Origin: Clostridium_AM tanneri
Lineage (GTDB): Bacteria > Bacillota > Clostridia > Clostridiales > Clostridiaceae
Assembly (NCBI RefSeq): GCF_033659955.1
Contig: NZ_JARUJP010000012.1
Coordinates: forward strand, 1 to 64,000
Direction: 5' to 3'
Length of the DNA stretch: 64,000 bases
This document shows, piece by piece, positions 24,492 through 33,346 of the stretch (the stretch's first letter is position 1; each line of letters starts with the position of its first letter). The position numbers were made by a program, and so were the translations under genes. Under the pieces are notes generated by a model, which saw nothing but the letters and a program-made list of their open reading frames with translations, was not told the origin of the DNA and did not search any database.

Positions 24492-25928
24492 TTGAAAGAA
24501 AAACCTGAAGAGATACCATATAATAAACTTTTACAGGAGTTAAGTTATTATAAACAGACCTACGAGGAACTTAAGTTAATAATGGATATAACCTTTGATC
24601 AGATAACTGTTGCTGATGAAAAAGGAGTATTGCTAAGGATTAGCAAATCCTGTGAAGAAACCTTTGGTATATCTGAAAGTGAGATGATTGGTAAGGATGT
24701 TTATGAGCTTTCCAAAAAAGGAGTATTCAATCCATCTATTACAATTGAAGTTTTGAAAAAAAAGAAGGAGTTGTCATTAATTCAGGAAACTGCATCGGGG
24801 AAGAGATTATTGGTAACTGGTATACCAATGCTTAATGACAAAGGAAAACTTATAAGAGTTGTAAATATATCAAAGGATATTACGGAATCTGAGATGTTGA
24901 AAAAACAATTGGAGGAAACTGAACATCTCTTAGATTGGTATAGGGATGAAATAAGAAGAAACCAAATAAAAAGTAAGGAATATATAGTTGGAAATTCTAC
25001 TGCGATGAAAAAAATCATCGAATTAGTTGAACATATTGCTAATATTGAAACTACAATAATACTCCTTGGTGAAACCGGGGTTGGAAAAAGTTTTATAGCA
25101 AAAACAATTCATAAAATGAGTCAGAGAAGAGAGCAGCCTTTCGTGCAAATTAACTGTGGAGCTATACCTGAAAATCTTATTGAGTCAGAGCTTTTTGGCT
25201 ATGAAGAAGGAGCTTTTACAGGGGCCATTAGAAAGGGGAAAAAAGGCCTATTGGAAGTTGCTGGTGAGGGTACTGTTTTTTTAGATGAAATCGGAGAGTT
25301 GCCTATGCAGCTACAAGTAAAGCTGCTTCATGTTTTACAGGAAAAAGAAGCTTATAAAATAGGGAGTACAGAGCCTTTCGACATAAAAGCTAGAATTATT
25401 TCAGCAACTAACAAAGACCTGAAAAAAATGGTTAAGGAAGGCAAATTTAGGGAAGATCTTTATTATAGATTAAACATTGTGCCAATACATATTCCTGCTT
25501 TAAGAGAACGTATTGAAGATATTCCTTTGTTTATAAATTATTTTTTATCAAAGTGTAATGAAAAGTATAGTTTGTCAAAGCAAATATCATCAAATGCATA
25601 TAAAGTATTATCTTCATATAATTGGCCAGGCAATATAAGAGAGTTAGAAAACATAGTTGAGAGATTAGTTGTCACATCTAATAAAAATATCATTGAAGAG
25701 AATGATATTTTTGATATATTTACACATATTCCAAAGTATGTTAATGAAGTTAAGGAGTTTGTACCTTTAAAAATAGCTACTGAGGAATTTGAGAAACAAA
25801 TTCTACTTAAGGCAATGGAAAAGTATAAAACAACACGGAAAGTGGCGGAGGTACTTAAAATTGATCAGTCAACAGTAGTTAAAAAATTAAAGAAGATTAA
25901 AGAAGGAAGTTTAAATAGTCAAATTTAA
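24492..25928 (+). CDS. Sigma-54-dependent activator with PAS domain
   Basis: A 478-residue enhancer-binding protein. The PAS sensor is at about residues 35-140 (DQITVADEKGVLLRISKSCEETFGISESEMIG). The AAA+ domain at about 165-395 has GETGVGKS, the sigma-54-contacting GAFTGA loop, LDEIGELP and the arginine-finger region FREDLYYRLNIVPI. A Fis-type helix-turn-helix follows at about 435-475 (RKVAEVLKIDQSTVVKKLKK). The TTG at 24492 follows AGGTGGGAG; a GTG at 24480 lies inside that site. A consensus -24/-12 promoter at 26672 marks the amidohydrolase gene as probable target. The PAS ligand is unknown. Confidence 0.95.
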   Translation: MKEKPEEIPYNKLLQELSYYKQTYEELKLIMDITFDQITVADEKGVLLRISKSCEETFGISESEMIGKDVYELSKKGVFNPSITIEVLKKKKELSLIQETASGKRLLVTGIPMLNDKGKLIRVVNISKDITESEMLKKQLEETEHLLDWYRDEIRRNQIKSKEYIVGNSTAMKKIIELVEHIANIETTIILLGETGVGKSFIAKTIHKMSQRREQPFVQINCGAIPENLIESELFGYEEGAFTGAIRKGKKGLLEVAGEGTVFLDEIGELPMQLQVKLLHVLQEKEAYKIGSTEPFDIKARIISATNKDLKKMVKEGKFREDLYYRLNIVPIHIPALRERIEDIPLFINYFLSKCNEKYSLSKQISSNAYKVLSSYNWPGNIRELENIVERLVVTSNKNIIEENDIFDIFTHIPKYVNEVKEFVPLKIATEEFEKQILLKAMEKYKTTRKVAEVLKIDQSTVVKKLKKIKEGSLNSQI

Positions 25929-25989
25929 GTTGCAGCAGAACTAGAAATATAAGTAGTTTTTTTATAATAATAGATAAAGGAGATAATTT

Positions 25990-26484
25990 ATGAACGGTTT
26001 ATTAGCAAATGCAATAAGTATGGGAATACTGGCATGGGGGTGGGCTAATTTTAGCACAGCTCTTGGTGTATCTACCTGGGCAGGTTTTATGGGAACAACA
26101 ACATATTATGCATCAGGAGAGCGTTTTATTAAAGGTTGGATAAAAGGAATAATAGCAAATATGGTTGGAGTACTATGGGCTATAATTTGTGTAGAAGCTT
26201 CAAAAGTACTTAATGTTCCCAATATAGCAGCAATTATGACAGGAGTCGTCTCCTTTGGAATAGTTGCACAGGCTAGATGGAAGCGTTTATCATTTATACC
26301 TGGTGTGTATATCGGATGTTCAACAACCTTTGGTATGCTTGCTTTAAATGGCACCTACTTTTCAACTGTAACAGCACTTTTAATGGGTTCCGTTGTAGGT
26401 ATTCTTTCAGATGCCGGTGGAGAGCTAATAGTGAAGTTGACTAAGAAGAAGGAACTAGAAACAGCTTTAAAAGCAGAAGAATAA
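25990..26484 (+). CDS. DUF1097 family membrane protein
   Basis: A 164-residue protein with about five hydrophobic spans and glycine-rich small-residue helices (TALGVSTWAGFMGTTTYYASG, AIMTGVVSFGIVAQARWKRLSFIPGVYIGCSTTFG). It fits the DUF1097 family (E. coli YcdZ type), which has no established function but looks like a small channel or transporter. AAGGAG precedes the ATG. It lies 61 bp after the sigma-54 activator and has its own strong terminator. It may move the substrate or product of the next amidohydrolase (inference). Confidence 0.85.
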   Translation: MNGLLANAISMGILAWGWANFSTALGVSTWAGFMGTTTYYASGERFIKGWIKGIIANMVGVLWAIICVEASKVLNVPNIAAIMTGVVSFGIVAQARWKRLSFIPGVYIGCSTTFGMLALNGTYFSTVTALLMGSVVGILSDAGGELIVKLTKKKELETALKAEE

Positions 26485-26504
26485 ATTAAGTGATTATATT
26501 AATC

Positions 26505-26547
26505 ATAGGTTTTGATGAAAAAAATCATCAAAACCTATATTTTTTTC
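26505..26547 (+). terminator. Terminator of the DUF1097 gene
   Basis: A 14-bp perfect stem (26505-26518 with 26525-26538) followed by ATTTTTTT. Confidence 0.92.
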
Positions 26548-26671
26548 AAGTATTTTCGACTAATTTGTATAAAGGAATTTGAAAATTAACTAAATTAAAA
26601 TAAAAAAAGTGATGAAAATATCAGTAAATTCAATAGGTTGTGATATATTAGAGAATTTTAGTGGATTTTAT

Positions 26672-26687
26672 TGGCACAGGTCTTGCT
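26672..26687 (+). promoter_or_regulatory. Sigma-54 (-24/-12) promoter
   Basis: TGGCAC (26672-26677), 5 nt, then TTGCT (26683-26687) match the RpoN consensus TGGCAC-N5-TTGCW exactly. It lies about 75 bp ahead of the amidohydrolase start and 0.75 kb downstream of a sigma-54 activator gene. Confidence 0.88.
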
Positions 26688-26763
26688 AGATATTATTTGT
26701 GTATGAAGTTAAAAAATTGAAAAATAAATAAATATAATAAAGCAAAAGGGAGTGCATATTAAA

Positions 26764-27993
26764 ATGAACAAGATATTAACTTGTAACAAAGACAGATTAG
26801 AAGACAAAATCGTTACATTCAGTAAATTTGGTGATGCTGGACATGGCGGAATAACAAGATTTTCTTTATCAAAAGAAGCGCTTCAAGCAAGAGCAGAATT
26901 CATTAAAAGAATGGAAGCTGTAGGAGCAGAGATCAAAACAGACGATATGGCAAATTTATATGCAACATTAAAAGGTTCAGAGGATCTTCCAGGAATCATA
27001 ATGGCATCACACGTAGACTCAGTTAGAAACGGTGGAAATTATGACGGAGTTTTAGGTGTACTTACAGCAATGGAAGTAGTGGAAGCAATAGCTACTCAAA
27101 AAATTCCACACCGTCGTCCTGTTACAGCTATGATTTGGACAAATGAAGAAGGTTCACTTTACCCACCAGCTATGATGTCATCAGGAGTTGTTTGTGGTAA
27201 ATTTGATAAAGCTACTATGTTAGCTTCAAAAAGTGTTGAAGGAAAAACTTTTGGAGAAGCTTTAAAAGAAAGCGGATACGAAGGAGATATAGCAAACAGA
27301 TTAAACCCTAAGGATTATATAGCTATGCTTGAACTACATATTGAGCAAGGACCTGTACTTGAAGCTGAGAAGAAGGACATCGGAGTAGTAGAGGGTGTTC
27401 TTGGAATGGTTAACTACAGAATAAGAACTTATGGACAATCTGACCATGCAGGAACTACACCAATGAAATATAGACAAGATGCTCTTTTAGCAGCAACTAG
27501 TGCTATAAGATACCTACATGATGAATTAGACAAGCTTGACAGCAACCTTGTTTACACTACAGGTGAAATAGTTTGTCATCCATGTGTACATACAGTTATT
27601 CCTGATTACGTTGATTTCTCACTAGATGCAAGACATCAAGATCCAGAAGTTATTAAGCAAGTTGTTAAAGTTATTGAAAATATTCCTAAAGAACTTGACA
27701 AGTGCAGAGTTGAATATGAATTACAATGGGCACGTAATACAATCCAATTTGATAAAGAACTAGTTGGTTTTGTTAGAAAGAATGCAGAAGCATATGGATA
27801 TTCAAATATGGATATATACAGTGGTGCAGGTCACGATGCTCAGTTTGTAGCTGATATGATGCCTACAACTATGATATTTGTTCCAAGTGTTGATGGACAC
27901 AGCCATTGTGAAAAAGAGCATACACCAGTAGAAGCTTGCTGGAAAGGTGCTAACGTATTACTACAAACAGTTTTAGATGTAGATCAAAAATAA
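26764..27993 (+). CDS. M20 family Zn-dependent amidohydrolase (allantoate / N-carbamoyl-amino-acid type)
   Basis: A 409-residue metal-dependent amidase of the AllC / beta-ureidopropionase / N-carbamoyl-L-amino acid hydrolase group. Metal ligands appear in MASHVDSV (His), GGNYDGVLG (Asp), WTNEEGSLYPPAMMSSG (Glu pair) and LELHIEQGPVLE (His), with SGAGHDAQFVADMMPT near the end. The dimerisation domain lies at about 210-330. These enzymes release ammonia and CO2 from ureido compounds. The ATG at 26764 is chosen over a GTG in the GGGAG site. Expression is probably nitrogen- or substrate-responsive through the sigma-54 promoter. Codon use suggests strong expression. The exact substrate is unknown. 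Confidence 0.9.
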   Translation: MNKILTCNKDRLEDKIVTFSKFGDAGHGGITRFSLSKEALQARAEFIKRMEAVGAEIKTDDMANLYATLKGSEDLPGIIMASHVDSVRNGGNYDGVLGVLTAMEVVEAIATQKIPHRRPVTAMIWTNEEGSLYPPAMMSSGVVCGKFDKATMLASKSVEGKTFGEALKESGYEGDIANRLNPKDYIAMLELHIEQGPVLEAEKKDIGVVEGVLGMVNYRIRTYGQSDHAGTTPMKYRQDALLAATSAIRYLHDELDKLDSNLVYTTGEIVCHPCVHTVIPDYVDFSLDARHQDPEVIKQVVKVIENIPKELDKCRVEYELQWARNTIQFDKELVGFVRKNAEAYGYSNMDIYSGAGHDAQFVADMMPTTMIFVPSVDGHSHCEKEHTPVEACWKGANVLLQTVLDVDQK

Positions 27994-28027
27994 TAGCCAG
28001 TAAATTGATAATTAATAGGTGATTTTT

Positions 28028-28063
28028 AACCACGACTTTAAAAAAGGTCGTGGTTATTTTTTA
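28028..28063 (+). terminator. Terminator of the amidohydrolase gene
   Basis: AACCACGACTTT pairs with AGGTCGTGGTT, followed by ATTTTTT. Confidence 0.9.
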
Positions 28064-28248
28064 TAAGTGGAGTAAGAGGGGAATTTGATAAAATAATTGG
28101 TTTGAAATTATTTTTTATATATTAAGATTTTAAAATAATGTAAAAAGCAATAGTTTAAAGCTGAAAAGGCATAATATATTAGGACTGACTTAATTTTTAC
28201 TACTTAAATTCTTTAAGTATATAGATAGCCTAATAAGGAGTGAAACTA

Positions 28249-28950
28249 ATGCTGCACATTTTTTTAAAGGGAATTATTATTGGATTGCTAACTGGTATGC
28301 CACTAGGTCCAATAGGTGCTTTATGTCTGAGAACTACACTTACAAATGGAGCTGTTTTTGGATTTGCAGCAGGCTTAGGCTCCTGTGTAGCTGACTCTAT
28401 TTATGCAATCATTGCTGCTCTAGGAATAAGCTTTATTGCTAGGTTCCTTGCTATGTATCAACATTATTTTCGTTTAATTGGTGGTATAATACTATTAATA
28501 GTAGGTGCGCATATTATTTTATCTAAAAAAGAAAATACAAAGGAAGTTGCAGATGGAAAAACTCTTGCAAAATCCTTTATCACTACATTTATACTTGCAC
28601 TAGCAAATCCAGCAACAATATTTTCATTTCTTTTTGTATTTGCTAGCTATGGCTCTAAAAATATTGGTCATGGTATAGCAGCAAGAACTGTTTTAATTGC
28701 TGGTGTATTTTCCGGAAGTTTTTTATGGTGGATTATACTTATATTAGCTGCTGAGAGATTTCATAAGCATTTAAATCCTAAAAAAGTTTCTGTTATAAAT
28801 AAGACTATAGGTGTTATAATAGTTTTTTCTGGTATTATTTTCATAGCTGGTGCAGGTAACTATAAAAATTATATAAGACCTTCTTATATGCATTCAAAGC
28901 TTTTTAAAACAATACTTCGTCTTAAACCTCGGTATCTCCACAAGTTATAA
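28249..28950 (+). CDS. LysE family translocator
   Basis: A 233-residue membrane protein with about six spans. The LysE-type start reads GLLTGMPLGPIGALCLRTTLTNGAVFGFAAGLGSCVADSIYA, and FILALANPATIFSFLFVFA lies in the middle. It likely exports an amino acid or related metabolite. The ATG at 28249 lies 8 nt after AAGGAG. It follows the amidohydrolase gene but a strong terminator and 255 bp separate them. An 8-bp hairpin (TACTTAAA/TTTAAGTA, 28201-28219) lies just upstream. No lysine riboswitch was seen. Confidence 0.87.
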   Translation: MLHIFLKGIIIGLLTGMPLGPIGALCLRTTLTNGAVFGFAAGLGSCVADSIYAIIAALGISFIARFLAMYQHYFRLIGGIILLIVGAHIILSKKENTKEVADGKTLAKSFITTFILALANPATIFSFLFVFASYGSKNIGHGIAARTVLIAGVFSGSFLWWIILILAAERFHKHLNPKKVSVINKTIGVIIVFSGIIFIAGAGNYKNYIRPSYMHSKLFKTILRLKPRYLHKL

Positions 28951-29081
28951 GGATTTGAAAAGAAAAAGTTAGAAGGTAAAAATTAAATTAAAACTATAAA
29001 TTCGAAAAGGAAATTGATATCAAAACAGAAAGGTTAGTGAAAAATACAGCTAAGCCTAAGGAATAAAGATAGGAGAATAAA

Positions 29082-30317
29082 ATGAGAAAGGAATTTAGGC
29101 TGCCGTTTTGGGGGACATTAGTCATCATTCTGATCTTAAGCCTCTTCAATATGTATAGTAGGTTAAGCACATATTGGATTGGTGCATGGAACGGAACTGC
29201 GGTGGATTTAACTTTTTTTAGGTTAGGTTACAAAAATCAAAGCCTCCGTACGATAGTAACTTCTACCTTTGGAGGGTCAAAGGAAAGAATAAAAATCTCA
29301 AATGAGTTTGGGAGGGAGCCTATACACATTGGAGAGGCATCCTTTGCCTTAGTTAACCCACAGGGTATACTATATAAAAACTCACAAAAAGAACTTACCT
29401 TTAATGGTAAGTCAACGATAACTATTGAAAAAGGGGCTTTTGTATGGAGTGACCCAGTGGAAGTTCCTATAAAAGCCTTAGATAGAGTAGCTGTAACTAT
29501 TTATTTTCCAGATGAAGTTAAGAATGTAACTGGTGCTTGGGGTGGTGGAGAATCTTATTTTTCACAGAAGGGGAACTTCACAAAGTCAATGGATACAAAA
29601 AGAGATTTTAAACCTGTTAGTACCAATGGAATTCCTAAGATAGCTCCCTTCCTTACATCTATAGAGGTAAGGACATCTAGAGAAAATAGATCAATTGTTG
29701 CCTTTGGTGATTCAATAACTACTCTTTCATGGCCAGATTATCTTGTAAAGAAATTGAAAAATCGAAATGTAGAAAATTTATCTGTAGTTAGGGAAGCTAT
29801 TGGCGGCAACAGAATATTACATGATACGGAAAATCAGCTTCAAGGAGTCTTCGGACCGTCAGGAATTTCAAGATTTGAAAAAGCTATTACAGACCATAAA
29901 GGGGTAAAATATGTAATTGTTTTACAAGGGGTTAATGACATAATGCATCCGGCACCAGGAGGACCAGCGCCAGCTTCTGAAATTGTAAGTAAGGATGAAA
30001 TAGTTTCAGCCCTAGAAAAGTATATTGAACTGGCACACAAATATAATTTGAAGATATATGGCGGCACAATAATGCCCTTTGAAGAATATGAAGTATATAC
30101 TGACGACCTTGATGTTAAGCGAAGAGAAGTTAATGAATGGATTAGAACTAGCGGAAAGTTTGATGGAATAATTGATTTTGATAAAACAACGGCAGATCCT
30201 AACAACCCCTCAAGACTATTGCCTAAGTATGACAGCGGAGATCACCTTCATCCAAGCGATGCTGGAGGAGAAGCTATGGCAGAGGCTATTGATTTCAAGC
30301 TATTTTATACAGATTAA
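29082..30317 (+). CDS. SGNH/GDSL family hydrolase, membrane-anchored or secreted
   Basis: A 411-residue protein with an N-terminal hydrophobic signal anchor (about 10-26) and a beta-rich domain (about 35-200). A C-terminal SGNH esterase domain follows: block I IVAFGDSITTLSWPDYL (nucleophile Ser), block II Gly in EAIGGNRIL, block III Asn in LQGVNDIMHP, block V DHLHPSDAGG (Asp and His). The layout matches two-domain esterases that deacylate polysaccharides or act on plant-derived esters. AGGAG precedes the ATG. It appears to be a single-gene unit. Confidence 0.9.
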   Translation: MRKEFRLPFWGTLVIILILSLFNMYSRLSTYWIGAWNGTAVDLTFFRLGYKNQSLRTIVTSTFGGSKERIKISNEFGREPIHIGEASFALVNPQGILYKNSQKELTFNGKSTITIEKGAFVWSDPVEVPIKALDRVAVTIYFPDEVKNVTGAWGGGESYFSQKGNFTKSMDTKRDFKPVSTNGIPKIAPFLTSIEVRTSRENRSIVAFGDSITTLSWPDYLVKKLKNRNVENLSVVREAIGGNRILHDTENQLQGVFGPSGISRFEKAITDHKGVKYVIVLQGVNDIMHPAPGGPAPASEIVSKDEIVSALEKYIELAHKYNLKIYGGTIMPFEEYEVYTDDLDVKRREVNEWIRTSGKFDGIIDFDKTTADPNNPSRLLPKYDSGDHLHPSDAGGEAMAEAIDFKLFYTD

Positions 30318-30348
30318 TACATTGCTGATAGATGTACTTAATAACTAG

Positions 30349-30391
30349 AAGAGAGTGTCCTAAACTGTTATTTTAAGACACTCCTCTTTTA
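30349..30391. terminator. Bidirectional terminator
   Basis: GAGAGTGTC/GACACTCCTC stem between the convergent GDSL and CotF-like genes, with TTTT on the plus strand. Confidence 0.75.
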
Positions 30392-30955
30392 CTAAACTAA
30401 GGAAGGCTCACGAACTTCATAATAGATAGATGAAAGTGTGTTTAATGTATTCTGGGATGCTGGTTCTAGAGGATAATATCCCTTTTGTACCATCCACTGC
30501 CAAACATCATAGGCATGATTGCAGCTCATTGTAAATGCATCCTTTAAGAACTCTCTAACGGTAGGATTACCTGCTTCCATAGCGGCCCAAGCATATTCTC
30601 TTCCTGCTCTTTTTAAAGTTAAAAGATATGCAGTAGCTATTTCCCTATCATCCATCTGTTGTATACTAGTTCTTGGAGTAATTGGAGGAAAATTATTAGT
30701 TGGTGATTTAGTATAATCTTGTAAAACCGCATTTAAGCTAGGAACATTAAGTTTTTGAGTAGAGCCATTGGCCTTGCTGACAAACTCTACCTTCATATTA
30801 TAGTCCTGAACATGAGCAGGAAAATGCCTTTCTATCATAGCCTTTAACTCTGGGTCCTTTGCCATGTTTTTAAACATAGCCATATTTGATATAGAGTTTA
30901 CACAGCTTACTATTAATTCATGTAAGTCGTACACTTCATGAGCAGCTAATTGCAT
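30392..30955 (-). CDS. CotF family spore coat protein
   Basis: A 187-residue helical protein of the CotF family (ferritin-like fold). It has an N-terminal helix pair (HEVYDLHELIVSCVNSISNMAMF) and a C-terminal block (DREIATAYLLTLKRAGREYAWAAMEAGNP, FTMSCNHAYDVWQWMVQKGYYPLEPA). CotF-type proteins are structural components of the spore coat. AGGAGG precedes the ATG. It stands alone; transcription is presumably by a mother-cell sigma factor, but I did not confirm a promoter. Confidence 0.87.
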   Translation of the reverse strand: MQLAAHEVYDLHELIVSCVNSISNMAMFKNMAKDPELKAMIERHFPAHVQDYNMKVEFVSKANGSTQKLNVPSLNAVLQDYTKSPTNNFPPITPRTSIQQMDDREIATAYLLTLKRAGREYAWAAMEAGNPTVREFLKDAFTMSCNHAYDVWQWMVQKGYYPLEPASQNTLNTLSSIYYEVREPSLV

Positions 30956-31150
30956 AAGATTACCTCCTAAATTATTAGTTTATATTACTACAAAAACTAA
31001 TTTCCCACCGTAAAGATTATTTATACCTATTTTAAAAACCATAATACCAAGATTTATTATATTTATTCTTTCTATTTAAATTTAGCCCATATGCTAGTAA
31101 AATTAAGTTAAGAAAAGAAATTCTATTCCATGTAGCTGGAGGTGAACTTT

Positions 31151-31195
31151 ATGTTGAATATACAACACTTTAATGCTGTATTAGCAACTCTTTAA
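31151..31195 (+). CDS. Possible 14-codon ORF with strong ribosome binding site
   Basis: The ORF encodes MLNIQHFNAVLATL, and GGAGGTG lies 6 nt before its ATG. It is followed by near-repeats CTCTTTAAGG (31188-31197 and again near 31230) and an AATCCT/AGGATT hairpin ahead of the CD3324-like gene. It may be a leader peptide of that gene. Confidence 0.35.
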   Translation: MLNIQHFNAVLATL

Positions 31196-31274
31196 GGGGG
31201 ACTTTTACATTACTAAGGTGTAATAATCCTCTTTAAGGAGTCTTTAGGATTCTTTAATTTTGGAGGATAAAGTA

Positions 31275-31544
31275 GTGCAATATTTAAATGGAGCTGAGGT
31301 TTTGCCAGAAGAACTGTTAAAAGAAATACAGAAATATGTAGATGGAGAAACTATATATATTCCAAAGGTGAAAAAAAGAACATCCTGGGGATGCAAAAGT
31401 GGAACTAGAAATTTAATAGATAGCAGAAACAACGAGATTTTTTCACTGTATAATCAAGGAAATAATATAGAAATCTTGGCTGAAAGATTTTTTTTATCAG
31501 AATACACAATTAAGAAAATAATTACTAAATGCAGTAAATACTAA
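31275..31544 (+). CDS. CD3324-like small helix-turn-helix protein
   Basis: An 89-residue protein of the clostridial CD3324 type. It starts MQYLNGAEVLPEELLKEIQKYVDGETIYIPK, then a basic SWGCKSGTRN stretch and a C-terminal helix-turn-helix (EIFSLYNQGNNIEILAERFFLSEYTIKKII). The fold recalls Mor/sigma-70 region 4 type DNA-binding proteins; function is not established. The GTG at 31275 is 8 nt after GGAGG; the TTG at 31260 lies within that site. Confidence 0.8.
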   Translation: MQYLNGAEVLPEELLKEIQKYVDGETIYIPKVKKRTSWGCKSGTRNLIDSRNNEIFSLYNQGNNIEILAERFFLSEYTIKKIITKCSKY

Positions 31545-31604
31545 TAGACTTACTATCATTGACTATTTGGAAATTTTATATGTTGAAGAAGGAGAAAAAA
31601 CTTA

Positions 31605-32033
31605 ATGATTAGAGAATTAGAAGTAAAGGATATAAATAAAGTTATGGAAGTATGGAAGGATGCTACTATAGAAGCACATGATTTTATAGATAGGGAATAT
31701 TGGTTAAGAAAATATAATGAAGTTAAGGATGTATATATTCCGGCATCTAAAACATTTGTCTATGAAGAGAATAGCCATATCAAGGGATTTATAAGTATTT
31801 TAAACAATGAGTTTATAGGGGCATTATTTGTAGACATATCTTCCCAAGGGAAGGGTATTGGCGGTCAGTTAATTGATTTTGCAAAGAAAAGATATAGTAA
31901 ATTAGGTTTAGCAGTATATAAAAATAATAAGAAAGCAGCAGAGTTCTATAAACATAAGGGCTTTGTTTTGTGTGAAGAAAAAGTAGATGAAGATACCAAC
32001 GAAAAAGAATTAATTATGAAATTTCAAATGTAG
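31605..32033 (+). CDS. GNAT family N-acetyltransferase
   Basis: A 142-residue GNAT protein: MIRELEVKDINKVMEVWKDATIEAHDFI, then the acetyl-CoA-binding block ALFVDISSQGKGIGGQLIDFAK (Q/R-x-x-G-x-G/A type) and LAVYKNNKKAAEFYKHKGFV. The layout is that of YjaB-like acetyltransferases of unknown substrate. AAGGAG precedes the ATG at 12-nt spacing. A long inverted repeat follows the gene. Confidence 0.9.
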   Translation: MIRELEVKDINKVMEVWKDATIEAHDFIDREYWLRKYNEVKDVYIPASKTFVYEENSHIKGFISILNNEFIGALFVDISSQGKGIGGQLIDFAKKRYSKLGLAVYKNNKKAAEFYKHKGFVLCEEKVDEDTNEKELIMKFQM

Positions 32034-32054
32034 TAGAGATAATTAAGTCCAACC

Positions 32055-32091
32055 TTAGGCCAAGAGCTGTTTAATTCAGCTGTTGGCCTAA
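32055..32091. repeat. Long inverted repeat with TTAGGCC arms
   Basis: TTAGGCCAA-G-AGCTG-N7-CAGCT-G-TTGGCCTAA is a 14-bp stem with one mismatch. A further TTAGGCCA occurs at 32101. No T run follows on the plus strand, so it is not a canonical terminator. Confidence 0.7.
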
Positions 32092-32153
32092 AACTGATGA
32101 TTAGGCCACCTTGAGTGATCTTAATAGAACTAAAATTTCAGGAGGGTGAAACA

Positions 32154-32702
32154 ATGAAAATATTTTCAGTCTTAGGAAGTCCAAATAAGAACGGCAATAC
32201 AGCTGTATTGCTAAAGGAATTTTTACGAGGAGTTAAAGAGAGTCACAGCGGAGTAGAATATTCTGATGTATTCCTTCAGGAGAAAAAAATTAGCTTTTGC
32301 AGTGCATGTAATAGCTGTAGAAAATCACTTAATACCTGCGTTATTAAGGATGATATGCAGCTCTTATATGAAGAAGTAAAAAGTTCAGATATAGTAGTTT
32401 TAGCTACACCAGTATACTGGTGGAATATGACGGCTCAACTAAAAACTTTCATAGACAGACTATATGCTCTTAAATCAGATGATTTCAAGGGTAAGGAAAT
32501 AGTATTATTAATGACTCATGAAGGAACAGAGGAAGACTCTGGTGCTAAGGTTGTTGAAAGCAGTTTAGAGCAGATTTGTGAGTATTTAGGATTAAAGTTT
32601 ACTGTAAAATATGGGGTGTCTACAGGAGAAATACCTGTATCTGAGAATCAAGAAGCTTTAGGCAAGGCTTATGACATGGGAAAGAGTTTAATAGGAAAAT
32701 AA
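32154..32702 (+). CDS. Flavodoxin-fold NAD(P)H-dependent oxidoreductase / iron-sulfur flavoprotein-like
   Basis: A 182-residue protein with the FMN phosphate loop GSPNKNGNTAVLL near the start and the ATPVYWWNMTAQLKTFIDRLYAL flavin-binding segment. A cysteine motif CSACNSC plus a further Cys (NTC) lies at about residues 44-58, as in the iron-sulfur flavoprotein-like family of anaerobes. It reduces flavin or quinone-type substrates. The ATG at 32154 is 7 nt after AGGAGGG; the TTG/ATG starts upstream lack this. The YitT-like gene follows after 22 nt. Confidence 0.88.
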   Translation: MKIFSVLGSPNKNGNTAVLLKEFLRGVKESHSGVEYSDVFLQEKKISFCSACNSCRKSLNTCVIKDDMQLLYEEVKSSDIVVLATPVYWWNMTAQLKTFIDRLYALKSDDFKGKEIVLLMTHEGTEEDSGAKVVESSLEQICEYLGLKFTVKYGVSTGEIPVSENQEALGKAYDMGKSLIGK

Positions 32703-32724
32703 GTTAAAAAGAAGGTAGTATATT

Positions 32725-33336
32725 GTGAAGGACATAGCAAAAATAATTTTAGGCAATATATTAATTACTTTTTCTTATGCTTTTTTTACTGTTCCAAGAA
32801 AAATAATTAACGGAGGTGTAACAAGTTCAGCGTTGGTAGTACATTGTTTAGCAGGAACAAATGTCACAACAGTAGCTAATATACTTACAATTATACTGTT
32901 AGTTAGCTGCCTTTTATTCCTAGGGAAAGAGTATTTTATTAAATCCATATTGAGTAGTATATGTTATATGTCCTTTTTTAATTTATTCTATCTATTAGGG
33001 TTTACAATTAATATAAATATAGTACTAGCAATAATTATTTCAGCTATTTTAGTAGCAGTAGGATATTATTTATGCATATCTTCAAATGCATCTACAGTAG
33101 GATTTGATGTTATAGCTTTAATAATTAATAATAAAAATCCTAGAATAGAAATAGCCTCAGCATTGAGATTTATAAATATAATAGTATTGCTTTTTGGATT
33201 ATTAGCATTAGGATATGAATCGATAATTAAAGGAATAGTTTTCACTATAATATACTCAAGTATACTAAAAACATTATTAAAGAATGGATTTAAGATTATT
33301 TTAAACCCATTGTCACTAAAAAAGATGCCACATTAG
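32725..33336 (+). CDS. YitT/DUF161 family membrane protein (no DUF2179 domain)
   Basis: A 203-residue polytopic protein with the YitT N-terminal motif ILITFSYAFFTVPRKIINGGVTSSALVVH, about six spans and the repeated NAS/STVGFDVIALIIN segment. Full YitT proteins of about 280 residues carry a C-terminal DUF2179 domain, which is absent here. Function is unknown. It starts with GTG after GAAGG. It lies close behind the flavoprotein gene and 10 nt before the amidohydrolase gene. Confidence 0.82.
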   Translation: MKDIAKIILGNILITFSYAFFTVPRKIINGGVTSSALVVHCLAGTNVTTVANILTIILLVSCLLFLGKEYFIKSILSSICYMSFFNLFYLLGFTININIVLAIIISAILVAVGYYLCISSNASTVGFDVIALIINNKNPRIEIASALRFINIIVLLFGLLALGYESIIKGIVFTIIYSSILKTLLKNGFKIILNPLSLKKMPH

Positions 33337-33346
33337 GTAAAATAAA

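Noticed and set aside
28140..28248. Lysine riboswitch before the second LysE-type gene
   Set aside because: The leader is too short and lacks the conserved L-box sequences; only an 8-bp hairpin is seen.
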